In this document: positions 33,641 through 46,252 of the stretch, one piece after another | Layout of the letters: each line of letters opens with the position of its first letter | Numbering within the stretch: position 1 is the first letter of the stretch | NCBI RefSeq assembly: GCF_030272615.1 | Contig: NC_081406.1 | Coordinates: 238,314,422-238,378,421 of the forward strand | DNA: 64,000 bases | Direction: 5' to 3' | Source of the DNA: Cryptomeria japonica | Lineage: Eukaryota; Streptophyta; Pinopsida; Cupressales; Cupressaceae | The notes under the pieces: model-generated | What the model was told of the DNA's origin: nothing | The model's database searches: none | Seen by the model: only the letters and a program-made list of their open reading frames with translations | Position numbers and translations under genes: made by a program

Positions 33641-34682
33641 CGCCTCTATTCTATCAAGTATGGAAAAACAAATACAGCTAAGAGATCAAGGGAACAAAGA
33701 ATACTCAATATCACAATTACCACTTTCTCCTAAATCCTTGGGAAAACCATCAAGCTCTAAACAACAACCAACTGTGAAACATCTAATATTTGATGGAGCA
33801 TTCATTAGTGTTGGAACCTTATCAGAGGAGATAGAAGATAAAGATGTGCTACAATGGCTATACAAAGATGAAGAAGTTCAACAAAAGGTCAACAATGTCA
33901 AAATACCTACAGAAAAATATGGAAAAGGATTCAACATTCTTTGAAGGATGGGATACACTAGAATAGGCCTTATAGGAAAAAGAAAAGAAGGTATCTTAGA
34001 ACCTATTCAGCCTCATACTCAGCAAACTACAGACAAAATAGGTCTAGGGTATGGACAAGTCACTCTACCGGAAGACACATCTTTTAATCAACAACAAGAG
34101 GAATATGAAAACAGACAAGAACAACTGGCAATTGAAAGGGAAGAAAAAATAGCTAAGAAACAAACACAAGAAAACACAAAATGGCAAAAGAAGTAAGCTT
34201 CAAATCAACAAGAGAAACAAACTAAAAACATCTCTCAAGAAGCATTACATCTCAATCAAAACAAGAAAGAAGCTACTATAAGTTCAGAAGAACTCATAGA
34301 AAAGTTGACTAAACTCAATCTTAGTCCTAAAGAAGTTGAATATGAGAGAAGGAAGAGTATAGCTAGAAAAGTGAAAGAAATGCTATATGACCAAATCTGT
34401 AGACTACAAGCTACAAGTGATACAAATTCTAATGAATGGGAATGGGATTCATATCACTTTGAAGAATCAACTGAATAAAAATGCTTTGAAGAAGGTATAG
34501 AAGTCGATATAGTTCACATGTATGCAGGACAAATGTCAGGAACTAGTTCACTTGAATTAGAATCACATTCGGCTAACTTGGACTTAGCCAAGGACGATCA
34601 GGAACTTCTTACGTGAGATCATTCTAATGAGAGTATCATTCTAGACATTGACATACATATCAAAAACTTTGATACATCTATC
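33641..34682 (+). pseudogene. Protease-RT spacer region of element G
   Basis: Continuing coding-like sequence without a known domain: polar, Gln/Lys/Glu-rich, with open stretches at 33660-33944 and 33948-34196 and stops between. HLIFDGAFISVGTL near 33780 is hydrophobic. A segment of this kind is common between protease and reverse transcriptase in long gypsy polyproteins. Confidence 0.55.
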
Positions 34683-36430
34683 ATGACCCTTGAAATCCTT
34701 GAAACATACCAACCTGAAGATCCCTTACCTCTAATCCACCCCGAGCTTATTGATTGGGAAAATGAAGGACATACTACTATTGATACCTTTCCAAATGACC
34801 ATGCCATATCTATATATCTTAACACAATCCAACCCATAACAACTCTCACCAGAAATTTCAATAACGCATCTTCTAGTCAACTGGGTGCCAAATCTCCTAG
34901 TCGCAAAAGTGAAAATAAAGAAAACAATATTAGTTCTAATGCTGAAAACCATTTCTTGGCAACATTAGACCAAGAAAAAGTAAAAACAAAGGATGCATCT
35001 AATGGTGAAAACCTCCTCGAGGCGCCGAAAGATCAAAGATTTGACACTTTACCTGAGCACTATCAAGAAAGATCATCCATTTTGATTGAACCAATAGAGG
35101 CAGTTAACATTGGCACATCAGAACAACCAAAGATTCTTCATCCAACATCTTTATCAGAGGTAGAAATACAACAATATGTGGAATTATTCACACGACGACA
35201 AATCAATTTTGCTTGGTCATATGCAGACATGCCAGGGTTAGATCTAGAGCTTATTATGCATCACTTAAATGTTAGCCCAGGAGCCAAACTAGTCAAACAT
35301 AAGTTAAGGAAAATGCATCTACATATGGCTCTCCTAGTCAAAGCAGAACTAAAGAAATTACTGGATGTCGGATTCATCAGACCTATAGCATATTCTCAAT
35401 GGGTATCCAACATCGTTCTTATTTCAAAACTAGATAAAAGCATCAGAATATGCACAGACTTCAGAGATCTTAATAACACATGTCCAAAGGATGACTTTCC
35501 TTTGCCTAACATTGGCATAATTGTATATTTAACTATGGGAAACTCCATGTTTTCTTTAATGGATGGTTTTTCTGGATACAATCAGATCAAAATAGCACTC
35601 GAATATCAAGAAAAGACAACTTTTACATGTCCATGGGGTACTTTCTGTTGGAACGTCATGCCTTTTGGATTAAATAACGCAAGTGCTACATATCAAAGAG
35701 CTATGACAACTATATTTCATGACATGATGCATACATTCATGGAAGACTATGTGGATAACATATTAGCTAAATCATACAATAGAGAAGAACATATAGAGAT
35801 ACTAGAAAAGATCTTTGACAGGTTAGAACAATACAAGCTAAGGCTAAACCCTAAGAAATGCGCCTTTGGTGTTACTTCAGGAAAGCTATTGGGATACATT
35901 ATTTTAGCAAGAGGAATCGAAGTAGATCTAGCTAAGGTTAAAGCAATCATGGAAATGGCATCTCCCAAGAATATCAGTCAACTAAGATCACTACAAGGAA
36001 GACTCCAGTCAATCAGAAGCTTGACCTATTGCACAAACATGTTAATTTCAAATGGGACCATCAATGTGAAGAAGCATTCAACAAGATCAAGGCATATCTC
36101 ATGCAACCACCTATTCTAATGTCACCAATTCCAGGAAACCCATTATTACTTTATGTATCAACTACCAAAGCATCATTGGGAGTTTTTCTCGCACAATAGG
36201 ATAAGGAAGGAAAAGAACAAACCATCCACTATATCAGCAGAACACTAGTGGGATATGAGGTTAAATACTCATCAACAATAAAAGCATGCTTGGCAATAGT
36301 TTTTGCTTCTCAAAAACTATGACACTATCTACTATCTCACTCCATAAAGTTGATAGCTAAAATTGATCCTCTGAAATATTTACTCAGCAAAGCCACATTG
36401 ACAGGATGACTAGCAAAATGGATCATGATT
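34683..36430 (+). pseudogene. Gypsy reverse transcriptase and RNase H of element G
   Basis: The longest open stretch in the window (34683-36119, 478 codons). Motifs in order: VGFIRPIAYSQWVSNIVLI, ICTDFRDLNNTCPKDDFPLP, LMDGFSGYNQIKIA, MPFGLNNASATYQRAM and the catalytic core at 35748-35759, which reads YVDN instead of YVDD. That Asp-to-Asn change alone would inactivate the enzyme. After a frameshift near 36020, the RNase H follows (LYVSTTKASLGVFLAQ, IHYISRTL) with TAG and TGA stops. The first 140 residues belong to the spacer. Confidence 0.92.
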
Positions 36431-36980
36431 CTAAGCGAGTTTGATGTCAAATATGCTGAAAAAAAAGCTATCAAGGGACAAGTAATCATAGATCAACTAG
36501 TAGAAACACCAGTTCAAGATTACCATCCTCTACAGATTGAATTTCCTGATGTTGATATCCTAACAGTCATAACAAAAGCATGGCACCTATACTTTGATGG
36601 TTCATATACACAACATGGATCAGGAGCAGGAATTCTATTCATCACACCATAAGGACATACCGTCCCAAAAGCATACAAATTAAGCTTTCCATGCACAAAC
36701 AATATAGCAAAGTATGAAGCATTGGTAACAGGTATCAAAATGGCTATAGAATGGAGTATAAACAACTTCAGGTCTTTGGAGACTCTCAACTCATCATTAA
36801 TCAAATCAATGATGACTATCAAGCAAAAGATGACAAACTAATGCCTTAAAAAAATATAGTTGATGATTTCAAGTAGTACTTTGTAGAAATATCTTTTGAA
36901 CAGATTCCTAGAAATGACAACAAAGCAGCAGACACCATGGCTACACTTGCTTCTCTATTGCAGACATAGGAAAATCAACA
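36431..36980 (+). pseudogene. Second (archaeal-type) RNase H of element G
   Basis: After a linker (YAEKKAIKGQVIIDQLVE), the motif WHLYFDGSYTQHGSGAGIL (about 36580-36640) starts a second RNase H fold. LSFPCTNNIAKYEAL follows (an expected Glu is Lys here), then a frameshift into FGDSQLIINQIND (about 36776-36815). Such a domain is diagnostic of Tat-lineage plant gypsy elements. Confidence 0.85.
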
Positions 36981-37204
36981 ACGTTATGAATTCCTGGTTG
37001 AAGAGTTGTTTCATCCCGCCTTTAATTGTCCTGATTGCCAAACCATCTATCAACTTATTGGACAAGATTCCTCTCACTATGGCCAAACTTACACATACCT
37101 AAAAGATAGCACCTTACCTCTAGACTTATCAAAAAAACCAAAAGAGAAACTTTATTCGCCAATCTCTCATTTTACTCTCGTCATAGATACCCTGTATAAA
37201 TGAG

Positions 37205-38329
37205 ATCTAGATGGTACTCTCTTACGATGTCTCAAACAAGAAGAATCTAAGAAAGCCTAACATGAAGTTCATAACAACATTTGTGGCACTTATTCAAGTG
37301 GTCTTACCCTTTTGAAAAAACTCATACGATTGGGCTATTATTGGCTGACTATGGAACGAGATTCTTTTAAAATAGCAAGAACATGTAAACAATGTCAGAT
37401 CCATGGGAACTTGATCCATGCACCAACACAAGAACTACATGCTTTAGCAACATCTTGGCCTTTTTGTCAATGTGGTCTTGATCTGCTAGGAAAGATAAAT
37501 CCTTCTTCATCTAATGGTCACAAATTTATCCTTGTAGCTACTAAATATTTTACAAAATGGATTGAGGCGGTACCTCATAAACATCACAGGAAAACAAATT
37601 GCTGCATTTATCTTGAATTACATCATCTATCACTATGGAATACCAATGACCATTATCACTGATAATGGGTGACCATTCAAAAATCAAGATGTACAAGAGC
37701 TATGTGAGAAGTTCAAAATCCAACGCAGATTCTCCACACCATATTATCCTCAAGGAAATGGGCAAGCAAAAGCATCTAACAAAACTATTCTGAAAATCCT
37801 CAAAAAGACAGTGAACGATGCTGGGAAATATTGGCATATTCAACTGAACCCTTCTCTCTAGGCCTACCACACTAGTATCCGCACACCGACAAGTGCCACA
37901 CCTTTCTATCTTGTATATAGATCAGAAGCCATATTACCAATCGAAGTAGAGATACCCTCTTTATGTGTATCACTAAAATGACTCATCCTAGATGAAGAAC
38001 AACGAGTATCTAGACTACAAGAGTTAGAACTGATTCATGAAAAAAGACAAAATGCCTTTGATCATCTAAAGGTATATCGGCAAAGAATGTGTTAGAGATA
38101 TAATCATAAAGTTAAACCATGAATCTTTCAAGTGGGAGAACTAGTGCTAAAACAATTTCCATGCAACCAGACAGATCAAGAAAAGAAAGGAAAGTTTGAA
38201 CTAAATTGGTTAGGTCCATTTGTGGTCGCAACAATATTTGGATCAGGAGCATATCAATTATCAACACAGGATGGAGATCAACTTGAAGAACCTATCAATA
38301 GCATGCACCAAAAGAAATTCTATGTCTGA
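37205..38329 (+). pseudogene. Gypsy integrase of element G
   Basis: The zinc-binding part includes LIRLGYYWLTMERD and CKQCQIHGN (37312-37415). The catalytic core shows the first Asp in CGLDLLGKI (about 37475), the second in IITDNG (about 37655) and, where the third acid should be, GNGQAKASN (about 37755): the catalytic Glu has become Lys. Frame shifts lie near 37590, and TAG and TGA stops interrupt the C-terminal half. The end KFELNWLGPFVVATIFGSGA is the usual gypsy C-terminal beta domain; the TGA at 38327-38329 is the stop. Confidence 0.88.
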
Positions 38330-38330
38330 A

Positions 38331-38475
38331 AAATCAAAAAAATCAAAAACAGTGAAAAAACAGAAAAAATAAAAAAACAGTGAAAAAAAAAGAAAAATCC
38401 TAAAAAGTGAAAAAGAAAAAGAAAGAAAAAAATCAAAAACATTGAAAAAGCAGAAAAGAAAGAAAAAAAGTCAAA
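38331..38475 (+). repeat. A-rich tract after integrase in G
   Basis: Repeats of AAAAACAGTGAAAAA and AAAAACATTGAAAAAG. The same word occurs at 2811-3110 in element J. Confidence 0.75.
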
Positions 38476-40060
38476 TATGAGAAAAAGTGCAATAAAAACA
38501 GATTGTGAAAACCTGACAAACGGGCGCTATTTGTCGGCTAGCTCTTCCATCTATTCATTCATGCATCCTTCTGCTTACATTCATCCTTCATCAGTGCTGA
38601 TCATAATAAATATTTTGTACATACTCAGGTATTGTAGCTACTCTCTCACCATGGTTTGTATCATTGGGTATATCATAACGACTTTGTTTCTAGGCTTGGG
38701 GCAAAATCCTGCACCTAGCTGGGGGCAAACTCTAGATCATTCTGAGCTGAATCAAACAGGTAGAACAATAGTTAGACAACTCTTATCAAGCAAAAATTGA
38801 GACATATCTAACATTGAACACAAGATCAAACTATCAACTATCAAGCTATCAAAAAATCAATCTAACTACATCACACACTTTATAATGGATGATATATCTT
38901 TTGAATAATGATTTTAACATGATTGTTCAACTTTTCTATAATTGCTTTTCGCTATCATGATTTCTGAGTGACTCCAGGATGTCATTGACTAGAGGAACAA
39001 GGAAGAAACATGATATTTTTCTTGTGTGCTGTCTGAAAATTAATCATTAATATGTGCAAATTTGTCTCGGGACATGATCATCAGAATATCATTGAAGACA
39101 TTTTTGATTTGTGTATTGAAATAATTAATACTGCTTGTTTTATACAAGCAACACTCAGGTCATCTCGGTTTAATTATACCTTGACGCTTGTGCTAACTTG
39201 CTATATCAAAATCCAAGAAAGCAGTGCTCAGGTCATCATGGTTTAATTATACCATCGATGTTTGCACTCACTTCCCACATTTCAAAAAGCTCAATGATGA
39301 CAAAAACATAAAATAATCCAATGACTAGTCCAGTCATAGTTTGCATTTTCATTTGCATTCTAGCTTGCATTTCATTCTTGCATGGGATCCTGAAAGCTCC
39401 TTTTATCCAAGGTTAAATCTATCACAGGAATCATCAAAGTATCATCACAAGTGTATATGCAATCAGAATAATGACTCATATCTCTTCAGATATTATCGAC
39501 CCAGCAAAAATCTTATGCTATCTCTCTCAACAAAATCAACATCAGCATATCCAAATATTTCAGCAGCTTGATATCAACAAACTATCAGTTCTTTATCTAT
39601 CAACCTTATCAAATTAAATCAATCAATCAAACCTAATCAATTCTGAATCATGTCTTATACAAGATGTATTCTTCCTAAAACCAGACGTTCTGATCATGTC
39701 TTATACAGGATGAATCCTTCCTGAAACCAGACGCTATGATCATCATTGTCTTATACAGGATGAATCCTTCCTGAAACCAGACTGAATCTAATCAATTAAG
39801 ATTTTTCAATCTTATCAAACTAAGCAATCAAGCTAATTGAAGAACTCGCACTTTCATCAAACCACAATTGCAAAAATCAAATCAAATCTATCGGGATACC
39901 AAGCTCGCAAAACTCCAAAGATCAATTATCTCAATTGATCTCCCAATGGGGCATCATCGTACTAGAATTTAGCAATCAAGAGTTGGGGCATCCTATCAAA
40001 CCAATATCAACATCAAAATGAGATTATTCTTTGAGTCAACGCGTCATCACACCTTGCTTC
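38476..40060 (+). other. 3' untranslated region of G with small tandem repeats
   Basis: No gene is apparent, and no PMD-type antisense frame as in J. Two 73-base units start CTCAGGTCATC at 39154 and 39227. Three units of about 45-49 bases share TGTCTTATACAGGATGAATC (39647-39783). A direct GGGGCAAA word near 38700 and 38729 is also repeated. Confidence 0.7.
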
Positions 40061-40074
40061 AAAGAGGGGCAAAA
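40061..40074 (+). promoter_or_regulatory. Polypurine tract of G
   Basis: AAAGAGGGGCAAAA abuts the 3' LTR at 40075. Confidence 0.9.
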
Positions 40075-41122
40075 TGTATACACCTAAAAATGGTCTGAAG
40101 ATAATTAATTTAATAAACAATTATTTAATTAATCTCCCTCCATAATTTAATTGAATTTACTAAGAAATTTAATTAAATTTCCACTTTCATCTACTTATTA
40201 ATAAATCTAAGGATTTACTTAATAGGTTCATTCCAATAATCTCCTTTAATTAATTAATTCAAATTAAATAATTCCCCCCACCAAAATCATTTCTTCTAAA
40301 TCCCTTAATTAATTAAAACATATCAATTATGAGTTGTTGAAATTAATTAGCCTTTCCCTATTATTTGAATTTCTAAATTCAAATTCTCCTAACTTCTACC
40401 ACTCCTAAACCTAACCATTCCTAAACCTAACCCATTCTACCTACCCACCATGTCCCCTTTCATCCAGCATCTTCTAGAACCTTGTGACACTTGTCACTAA
40501 GTGTTCCCTTCCATCTAACCTCTTCTATAAGCCTCTTGACACTTGTCACCATAGAGATGACAAATGTTCCCTTTAATCCAACCCCCTTTGCCATCTTCCT
40601 CCAATTTAACCATTGATCTCTTCAGATCAATCTTGACTGTTGATTCTTGCCACATCACCCCTATCCTTGAAAATCCTATAAATAGACCTCATTTTGGAGC
40701 TAAAAGGGTCCCAATTTCATATCATTCTTTCATATCATTTGATTCATACCATTCTAATCTTATGCATTGTTACTATAGGCATCTAGTTTATAGCTTATCA
40801 TTCTTAGCGATGTTATCATGCTCATTTTATCTTTACTCTTAGCTTATTTCTTATCATAATCATGAAATCATATAGCTTAATCATGATATTCTTGCTAGGT
40901 CATGCATTTTTATCATTCAAATCCTCCATCTAAGTGTAGTCAAGTCATTGGAGTATGCATAATCAGATCTGAGAGCATTTTCATACTCGCATTTACTAGG
41001 AGGAAATAAGTCCATTAGCTATGGTTTTGTCTTTCATTGTTTCAATTTACTAACCATTTCTTGTAATGATTTATTGAGTCCATTGTGGTTGCAGGTAAAG
41101 GTACACTTCACAAAGCACGACA
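40075..41122 (+). repeat. 3' LTR of element G
   Basis: 1048 bp, same length as the 5' copy, TGTATACACC to CACGACA, with the TATA box at 40677-40684. Confidence 0.95.
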
Positions 41123-41127
41123 TGATG

Positions 41128-42515
41128 AATCAATAAGAATCCACAAAACTAATGAGAGGGGGGAGTGAATCAGTAGATAGAAAATTGACTAAATTTTCAC
41201 CAAACTCAAAAACAACCTCGCAAGCCTATCTCAAAACTAACTCATTCAAAATTTGAACTACAAACTTCAATGACAATGACAGTTTACCAGTTTGACTGGC
41301 ATATCAAAATAACAGTATAACAACTATGAAAGTCTCAAACCATTTAACCAAAATATCCAAATACTTTACTGACAAGAGTAAAAGCACATTTCAGATTACC
41401 GCCAGTCAACTTATCATATCTAAGTGGATTTAACAGTTAAGAAAATTATCCATATCAAACATAACCATAAAAACAATTCACCACTTGACACAATGATTTT
41501 GACGTGGAAACCCAAATGGGAAAAACCACGGTGGGGATGAATACCCACAAGTATTTTGAACTCTTCTGAAGTTCACCCTGTTAGGAGCCAATCATGTTAA
41601 AGTTTTTACAAAAAGTATTTTTAAGAATAGATCCTATTAGGGACCACTCGATTAAGGGATTGACTATAATGCCTTATTAGAAGCAATACCCTATTAGGAG
41701 TAACCTTGGTAGAGGATTTGAAATCCAAGCTAATGGATCACCTGGTTACAAGATTTAGATAGCACTAAGCCTGTTAAAGCTTACCCGGATAAAGGATTTG
41801 ATTGTTTTAATTGTTAGAGAACAATAGGGGTTTGTTGATCTGGTAAATAAGACTACTCTTCTTGATCAAATCCTTTTCATGCTTCTATCTTCCTTCACAC
41901 ATACTACAGATACACCTTCTGGTTTGGCAACCAATCACTCTTACACTTAACCAAAATTTCCAACACTACAACAAAACATCTCATTGACCTTATAAGAAAA
42001 ACAATAGGCTGGTAAAACATCACAAACCTAAGATCTCAAAGAGATTACAAACAAATCGGTTCAAGTATGACCGTTGGATTACATAGAAATCATTGCATAT
42101 AGTTCAAGACAACCTTGACTGCTCCTTGATCACCACTTCATCTATTTTTGTAACTTATCATGTAGTTTCCACTTCATACAATGCACTCGCTCATTCCCAA
42201 GATAAAATTGTTATCTCTATGCACCAAAAATAATTTGAAACTCTTCACATACAACATATATATGTGGCATAATAATTATTGTTCATCATTTAATCATAAA
42301 CCTATACAACCGATTCACCAAGCTCTATTGGTTAGGGTTTGGCACATCAATAGGTAGGGTTACTGATTGATCTCACTTCTTCTTAAGTAATATCGTTTTT
42401 CTTCACTAGTTCACCTACCAGTTGCAAAACAATATCATTACAACATTATTACTGGTTACTATTGACACCAATGACAACATAAAAGTTCATCAATGCAATA
42501 TTCAATCAAATGCCA
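41128..42515 (-). repeat. Element B 3' LTR, main part
   Basis: It resumes after the G duplication with AATCAATAAGAATCC and is colinear with 47069-48454. It ends ATGCCA. Polypurine sequence on the minus strand (AAAGGGGGAGATTGT) directly follows at 42516-42530. Confidence 0.92.
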
Positions 42516-42926
42516 ACAATCTCCCCCTTTGGCATTGATGGCAATACAAGTATCAATACCCTTGATTTTGATGATTGAGAGTAATGCACATACATAGGTA
42601 TAGGAATCCTTGTTTAAATTTTACCATGTACTCTCCTTCAATCTCCATGTCTTCAGCTGGTACTGGCTGTAGATCTTCTCTCTATCAATTGTACAACTCT
42701 TCTCCCCATAATCATATAGTTCTTCTCCCCCTTTGACAACAATGCCAAAGTGAAAGTAAAACATGCAGTGTCATACTTCACTATTCTACATCATCAACCT
42801 GCAACTTGATGCCCCCCCTGTGGAATAACTCACTCTACACCAATCCTGCTTCAAGATTCTTCAATTAGCTCTGAGACTGATGTAATCCACATCTTGCTTA
42901 ATTGACGTCATGTAGGGGCACAACCC
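42516..42926 (-). other. Element B 3' untranslated region
   Basis: It contains the primary polypurine tract at 42516-42530 and further minus-strand purine runs near 42720 and 42812. TTGCCATCAATGCC next to the tract is the left arm of the inverted repeat described under findings. There is no gene. Confidence 0.75.
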
Positions 42927-43772
42927 CTAGCTGACCTCTAAGATACTCAAAAGTAGTCTTAGGTAGAGGTTAGTAAAGATATCTGCTAGCTGCTCCTTGG
43001 TAGATACATGCTTCGATAATACATCTTTACTCTACACTTTCTCCCTCAAGAAATGATATTTCAACTCAATATGCTTGGTTCTAGCATGCAACACTAGGTT
43101 CTTTGAAATATTTATTGCATTGGTGTTGTCACATAAAATCTTTACCAGTTTTGTGATCTTCAACTTGAATCCTTCCATAATGTGTTTCATTTAGAATACC
43201 TCGGTACAATTCATATACGCTGCAACATATTAAGCTTTAGCAGTGGACTGTGATATACAACTCTGCTTCTTGCTGCTCCAAGAAACAAGTCTTCCTCTAA
43301 GAAAGAATGCACCACCAGTTGTGCTCTTCTTGTCATCAACATTACCTACCCAGTCTGCATCTGTATAAACCTTCAAATCAAAGTTACCTACATATGGATA
43401 CCATAATCCATAGTCGATAGTACCTTTCAAATATCTGAATATCCTTTTTTTTGCAATCAAGTGTGTTTCCTTTTGATTCTTCTGAAATCTGACAACTAAA
43501 CCAACTGCGTGAGCAATATCCGGTCTATTGTGAACAACATAATACAGTTTCCCTATCATTGATCTGTACTCCTTTTCATCAATAGATGCAGAATGATCCT
43601 CCATAGATAGTTTACAACCTGTAACCATTGGTGTCCCAATTGGTTTACAGTCACTCATTCCAAATGTCTTCAATACCTCTTTCACATATTTAGACTGTGT
43701 GATAAAAATACCACTCTTCATCTGCTGAATTTTCAAACCTATGAAGAATTTTATCCCTCCTATTAGAGACAT
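42927..43772 (-). pseudogene. Copia RT end and RNase H of element B
   Basis: From FFIGLKIQQMKSGIFITQSK through CKPIGTPMVTG, YRSMIGKLYYVVHNRPDIAH and RIFRYLKGTIDYGLWY, then RNase H with VYTDADWVGNVDDKKSTTGG and SWSSKKQSCISQSTAKA. A TAA replaces Glu after STAKA (about 43230); CDNTNAINISKNLV and HIELKYHFLREKV follow. The TAG at 42927-42929 ends the frame. Except for a few stops, the domain is complete. Confidence 0.92.
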
Positions 43773-44483
43773 ATAAAATCACTTTTTATCTCATTTGCAA
43801 AGTCATCACTCATGTCATCATTTTCTCCAAATATGATATCATCCACAAACACTTCACTAACCAGTATCTTATCTCCTTTAGATTTGACATATATATTGTT
43901 GTCTTCTTTAGTTCTCTGAAAAACCTATCTTCATCAAGTGTGAATGTAGTCTTTCATACCATGCTCTTGGTGCTTTGTTCAAACCATATAATGCCTTGTG
44001 TAGTTTACACACCATATCCTTTGCATCAGTCAAAGCATAACCATCTGGCTGTTCAATGTATACTTCCTCTTCCAGTATTCCATTTAGAAATTCTGACTTC
44101 ACATCCATATGATATACTTTGAATCCCTTATATTCTAAAAATGCAAGTAGATTCCTAACACCTTCCAATCTAGCAACTGGTGCAAATTTCTCACCATATT
44201 CTTCTCCTTCTTCCCATGCATAACCTTTGCATACCAATCTAGCTTTGTTTTTGACTACTACTCCATCTTTGTTCAGTTTATTCATGTATACCCATTTAGT
44301 ACCTATCACATTTTTATTCACTAGTCTGGGTACTAGGGTCCATGTATTGTTCTTCTCAATTTGGTCAAGTTCCTCTTCTATAGCTTTGATCCAATTATCA
44401 TCTCCAAATGCTTCCTTAGCAGTCCTAGGCTCAATAGTGGAGATCATGCAAGAATTCTCTTTAATTTTTCTTCTGGTTAACAC
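43773..44483 (-). pseudogene. Copia reverse transcriptase of element B
   Basis: Order: ELDQIEKNNTWTLVPRL, VIGTKWVYMNKLNKDGVV, VARLEGVRNLLAF, VYHMDVKSEFLNGILEEEVY with the first catalytic Asp, and LYGLNKAPRAWYERL. The frame shifts at about 43910, then reads VSEVFVDDIIFGEND, so the catalytic pair is intact in an FVDD variant also seen in element I. A short frameshift near 43775 precedes the next block. Confidence 0.92.
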
Positions 44484-45560
44484 TCCATCATCTTTATCTC
44501 CAATACTCTAGTCAGGATTATGATTGAGTCTCACATACTTTGGAATAACATGATCATTATCTTCAGGTTCTTCTTCCTCATTATCATCATCTTCTTCTAA
44601 ATCTACCTATTCCGATTGAACTGGTACTACAACATTTACTTCATCAGCTCCTGGCTTCACCAATTCTGGTTCCAAAATTAGGATGTAAGGTTCATCTTCA
44701 TTCTTCTCCTTACTAGTTTCTCCTAAAACTTCAATACACTCATCCTCTTGGACATCAAAACTCTCAATGATTCTCTATGTCCGGTTGTTATAACATTTAT
44801 AGGCCTTCCTCTTGGTGGAGTAACCAAGAAATATGCCTTCATCACTTTTAGCCTCAAACTTACTAACATAGTCACCTCTCTTGATAAAACATTTACTGCC
44901 AAAAATCTTAAAATAAATGACATTAGGTGATCTACCATACCAATACTCAGAAGGAGTTTTATCCTTACCTTTCTTTACCAATATACAGTTCATAGTGTAT
45001 ACAACTATGTTGGCAATTTCTCTCCAGAAATTTTTTGCTACTCCTTGTTGTATTAGCATCATTCTAGCAGCTTCAACAATTGACCGATTGTTTCTCTCTG
45101 CAATACCATTATGATGTGGTGTCCTTGGTGCAGAAATCTACCTCTTAATTCTATTATCTTCACAATATCTAGTGAATTCCTCTGAAGTAAATTCACCGCC
45201 TTGATCAATCCTCAAACACTTTATCTTCTTATCACTTTCCTTTTCAGCTAAGGCCCTGAATGCCTTGAACTTACTAAAGCCTTCTATTTTATCCTTCAAG
45301 AATGTGACCCACATCATTCTTGAGAAATCATCAGTGAAGATCATAAAGTATCTATCACCTTGAATACTTTTAGTCCTTATTGGTACACAGAGATCCGTAT
45401 AAACCAAATCTAACAAATGTTCTGCTGAGAATGATTTTCTCTTAAAAGTTGAGGATGTCATCTTTCCTAACTGACACTCCTTACACAAAGCATTCACTGG
45501 TTTGTCCAATTGAGGCAAACCTCTTACTGACTTTGACAATGTTATCAAAATTTATATGAC
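44484..45560 (-). pseudogene. Copia integrase of element B
   Basis: CKECQLGK (about 45480) ends the zinc-binding part. The catalytic triad is visible: Asp in LVYTDLC (about 45400), Asp in KCLRIDQGGEF (about 45200) and Glu in HHNGIAERNNRSI (about 45100). A TAG at 45138 and a TAG near 44765 interrupt. C-terminal motifs are KTPSEYWYGRSPNVIYFKIF and DEGIFLGYSTKRKAYKC, followed by an acidic linker to reverse transcriptase. Confidence 0.92.
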
Positions 45561-46252
45561 AAAATGCCAAAGCCAACTATCACCTACTTTATCAATTTAA
45601 CAATTGTTGACTTTAGGATTTAGGTGAAACAGGTTACCTTTTGTCTTCTTGCTAGTTGCAATTAGTTCACCTTTGCTCCCATAGATTTTGCACATTCCAT
45701 TCTTAAATTCCAATGGATAACCTTTGTCATTGAGTTGAGCTACACTCAACAGATTGTGCTTTAATCCTTCAACCTAATAGACATCATCTGCACTACTCTT
45801 TCCATTAAGACAAATGATTCCCTTTCCTTTTACCATGCAGGGTGAGTCATTTCCAAATCTCACAACTCCATCGAATTCCTTCAAAGTCAGAAATTTACTT
45901 TGGTCATTGGTCATGTGGTGTGAACAACCACTATCTATGATCCAATCATCACAACTATCCATGCAAGAAACTAATGCCTTCTGATCAGGTGTCTCCTTTT
46001 CAATGGCAACAAAGACAATGTCTTCATTAACATCTCCCTCAGATTCCTCATCACTGATACCACCATCAACTGCAATGAGACAAACTTTTTTGCCTTTTCC
46101 TTTGTACTTATTGTTCTTCTCATGCTTATACTCATTCTCACCATTAGGACAGTTAGCTACAATGTGTCCAATCTTGTTACATGCAAAACACTTCAAAGGT
46201 AATTTACCTTTGTACTTACTGGTACCTATCGGTAACCGTTTGGCCAACAATT
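45561..46252 (-). pseudogene. Copia zinc knuckle and protease of element B
   Basis: CFACNKIGHIVANC is an intact knuckle (about 46190-46150). A Lys-rich and acidic linker leads to protease WIIDSGCSHHM (about 45945-45913) and VKGKGIICL. A TAG at 45774 interrupts just before the conserved VEGLKHNLLSV. The GAG-pre-integrase region (45560-45660) has a TAA and a frameshift. Confidence 0.92.

Larger units (their letters stand above)
27877..41122 (+). mobile_element. Complete gypsy element G (Tat-like)
   Basis: 13246 bp with two LTRs of 1048 bp each and an exact duplication TGATG (27872-27876, 41123-41127). It has a primer site, a long leader (28925-31093), gag, protease, reverse transcriptase with RNase H, a second archaeal-type RNase H domain and integrase, then an A-rich tract and a 3' untranslated region. 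The second RNase H between the first and the integrase places it near the Tat lineage of plant gypsy elements. Catalytic changes and stops make it inactive. Confidence 0.93.
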
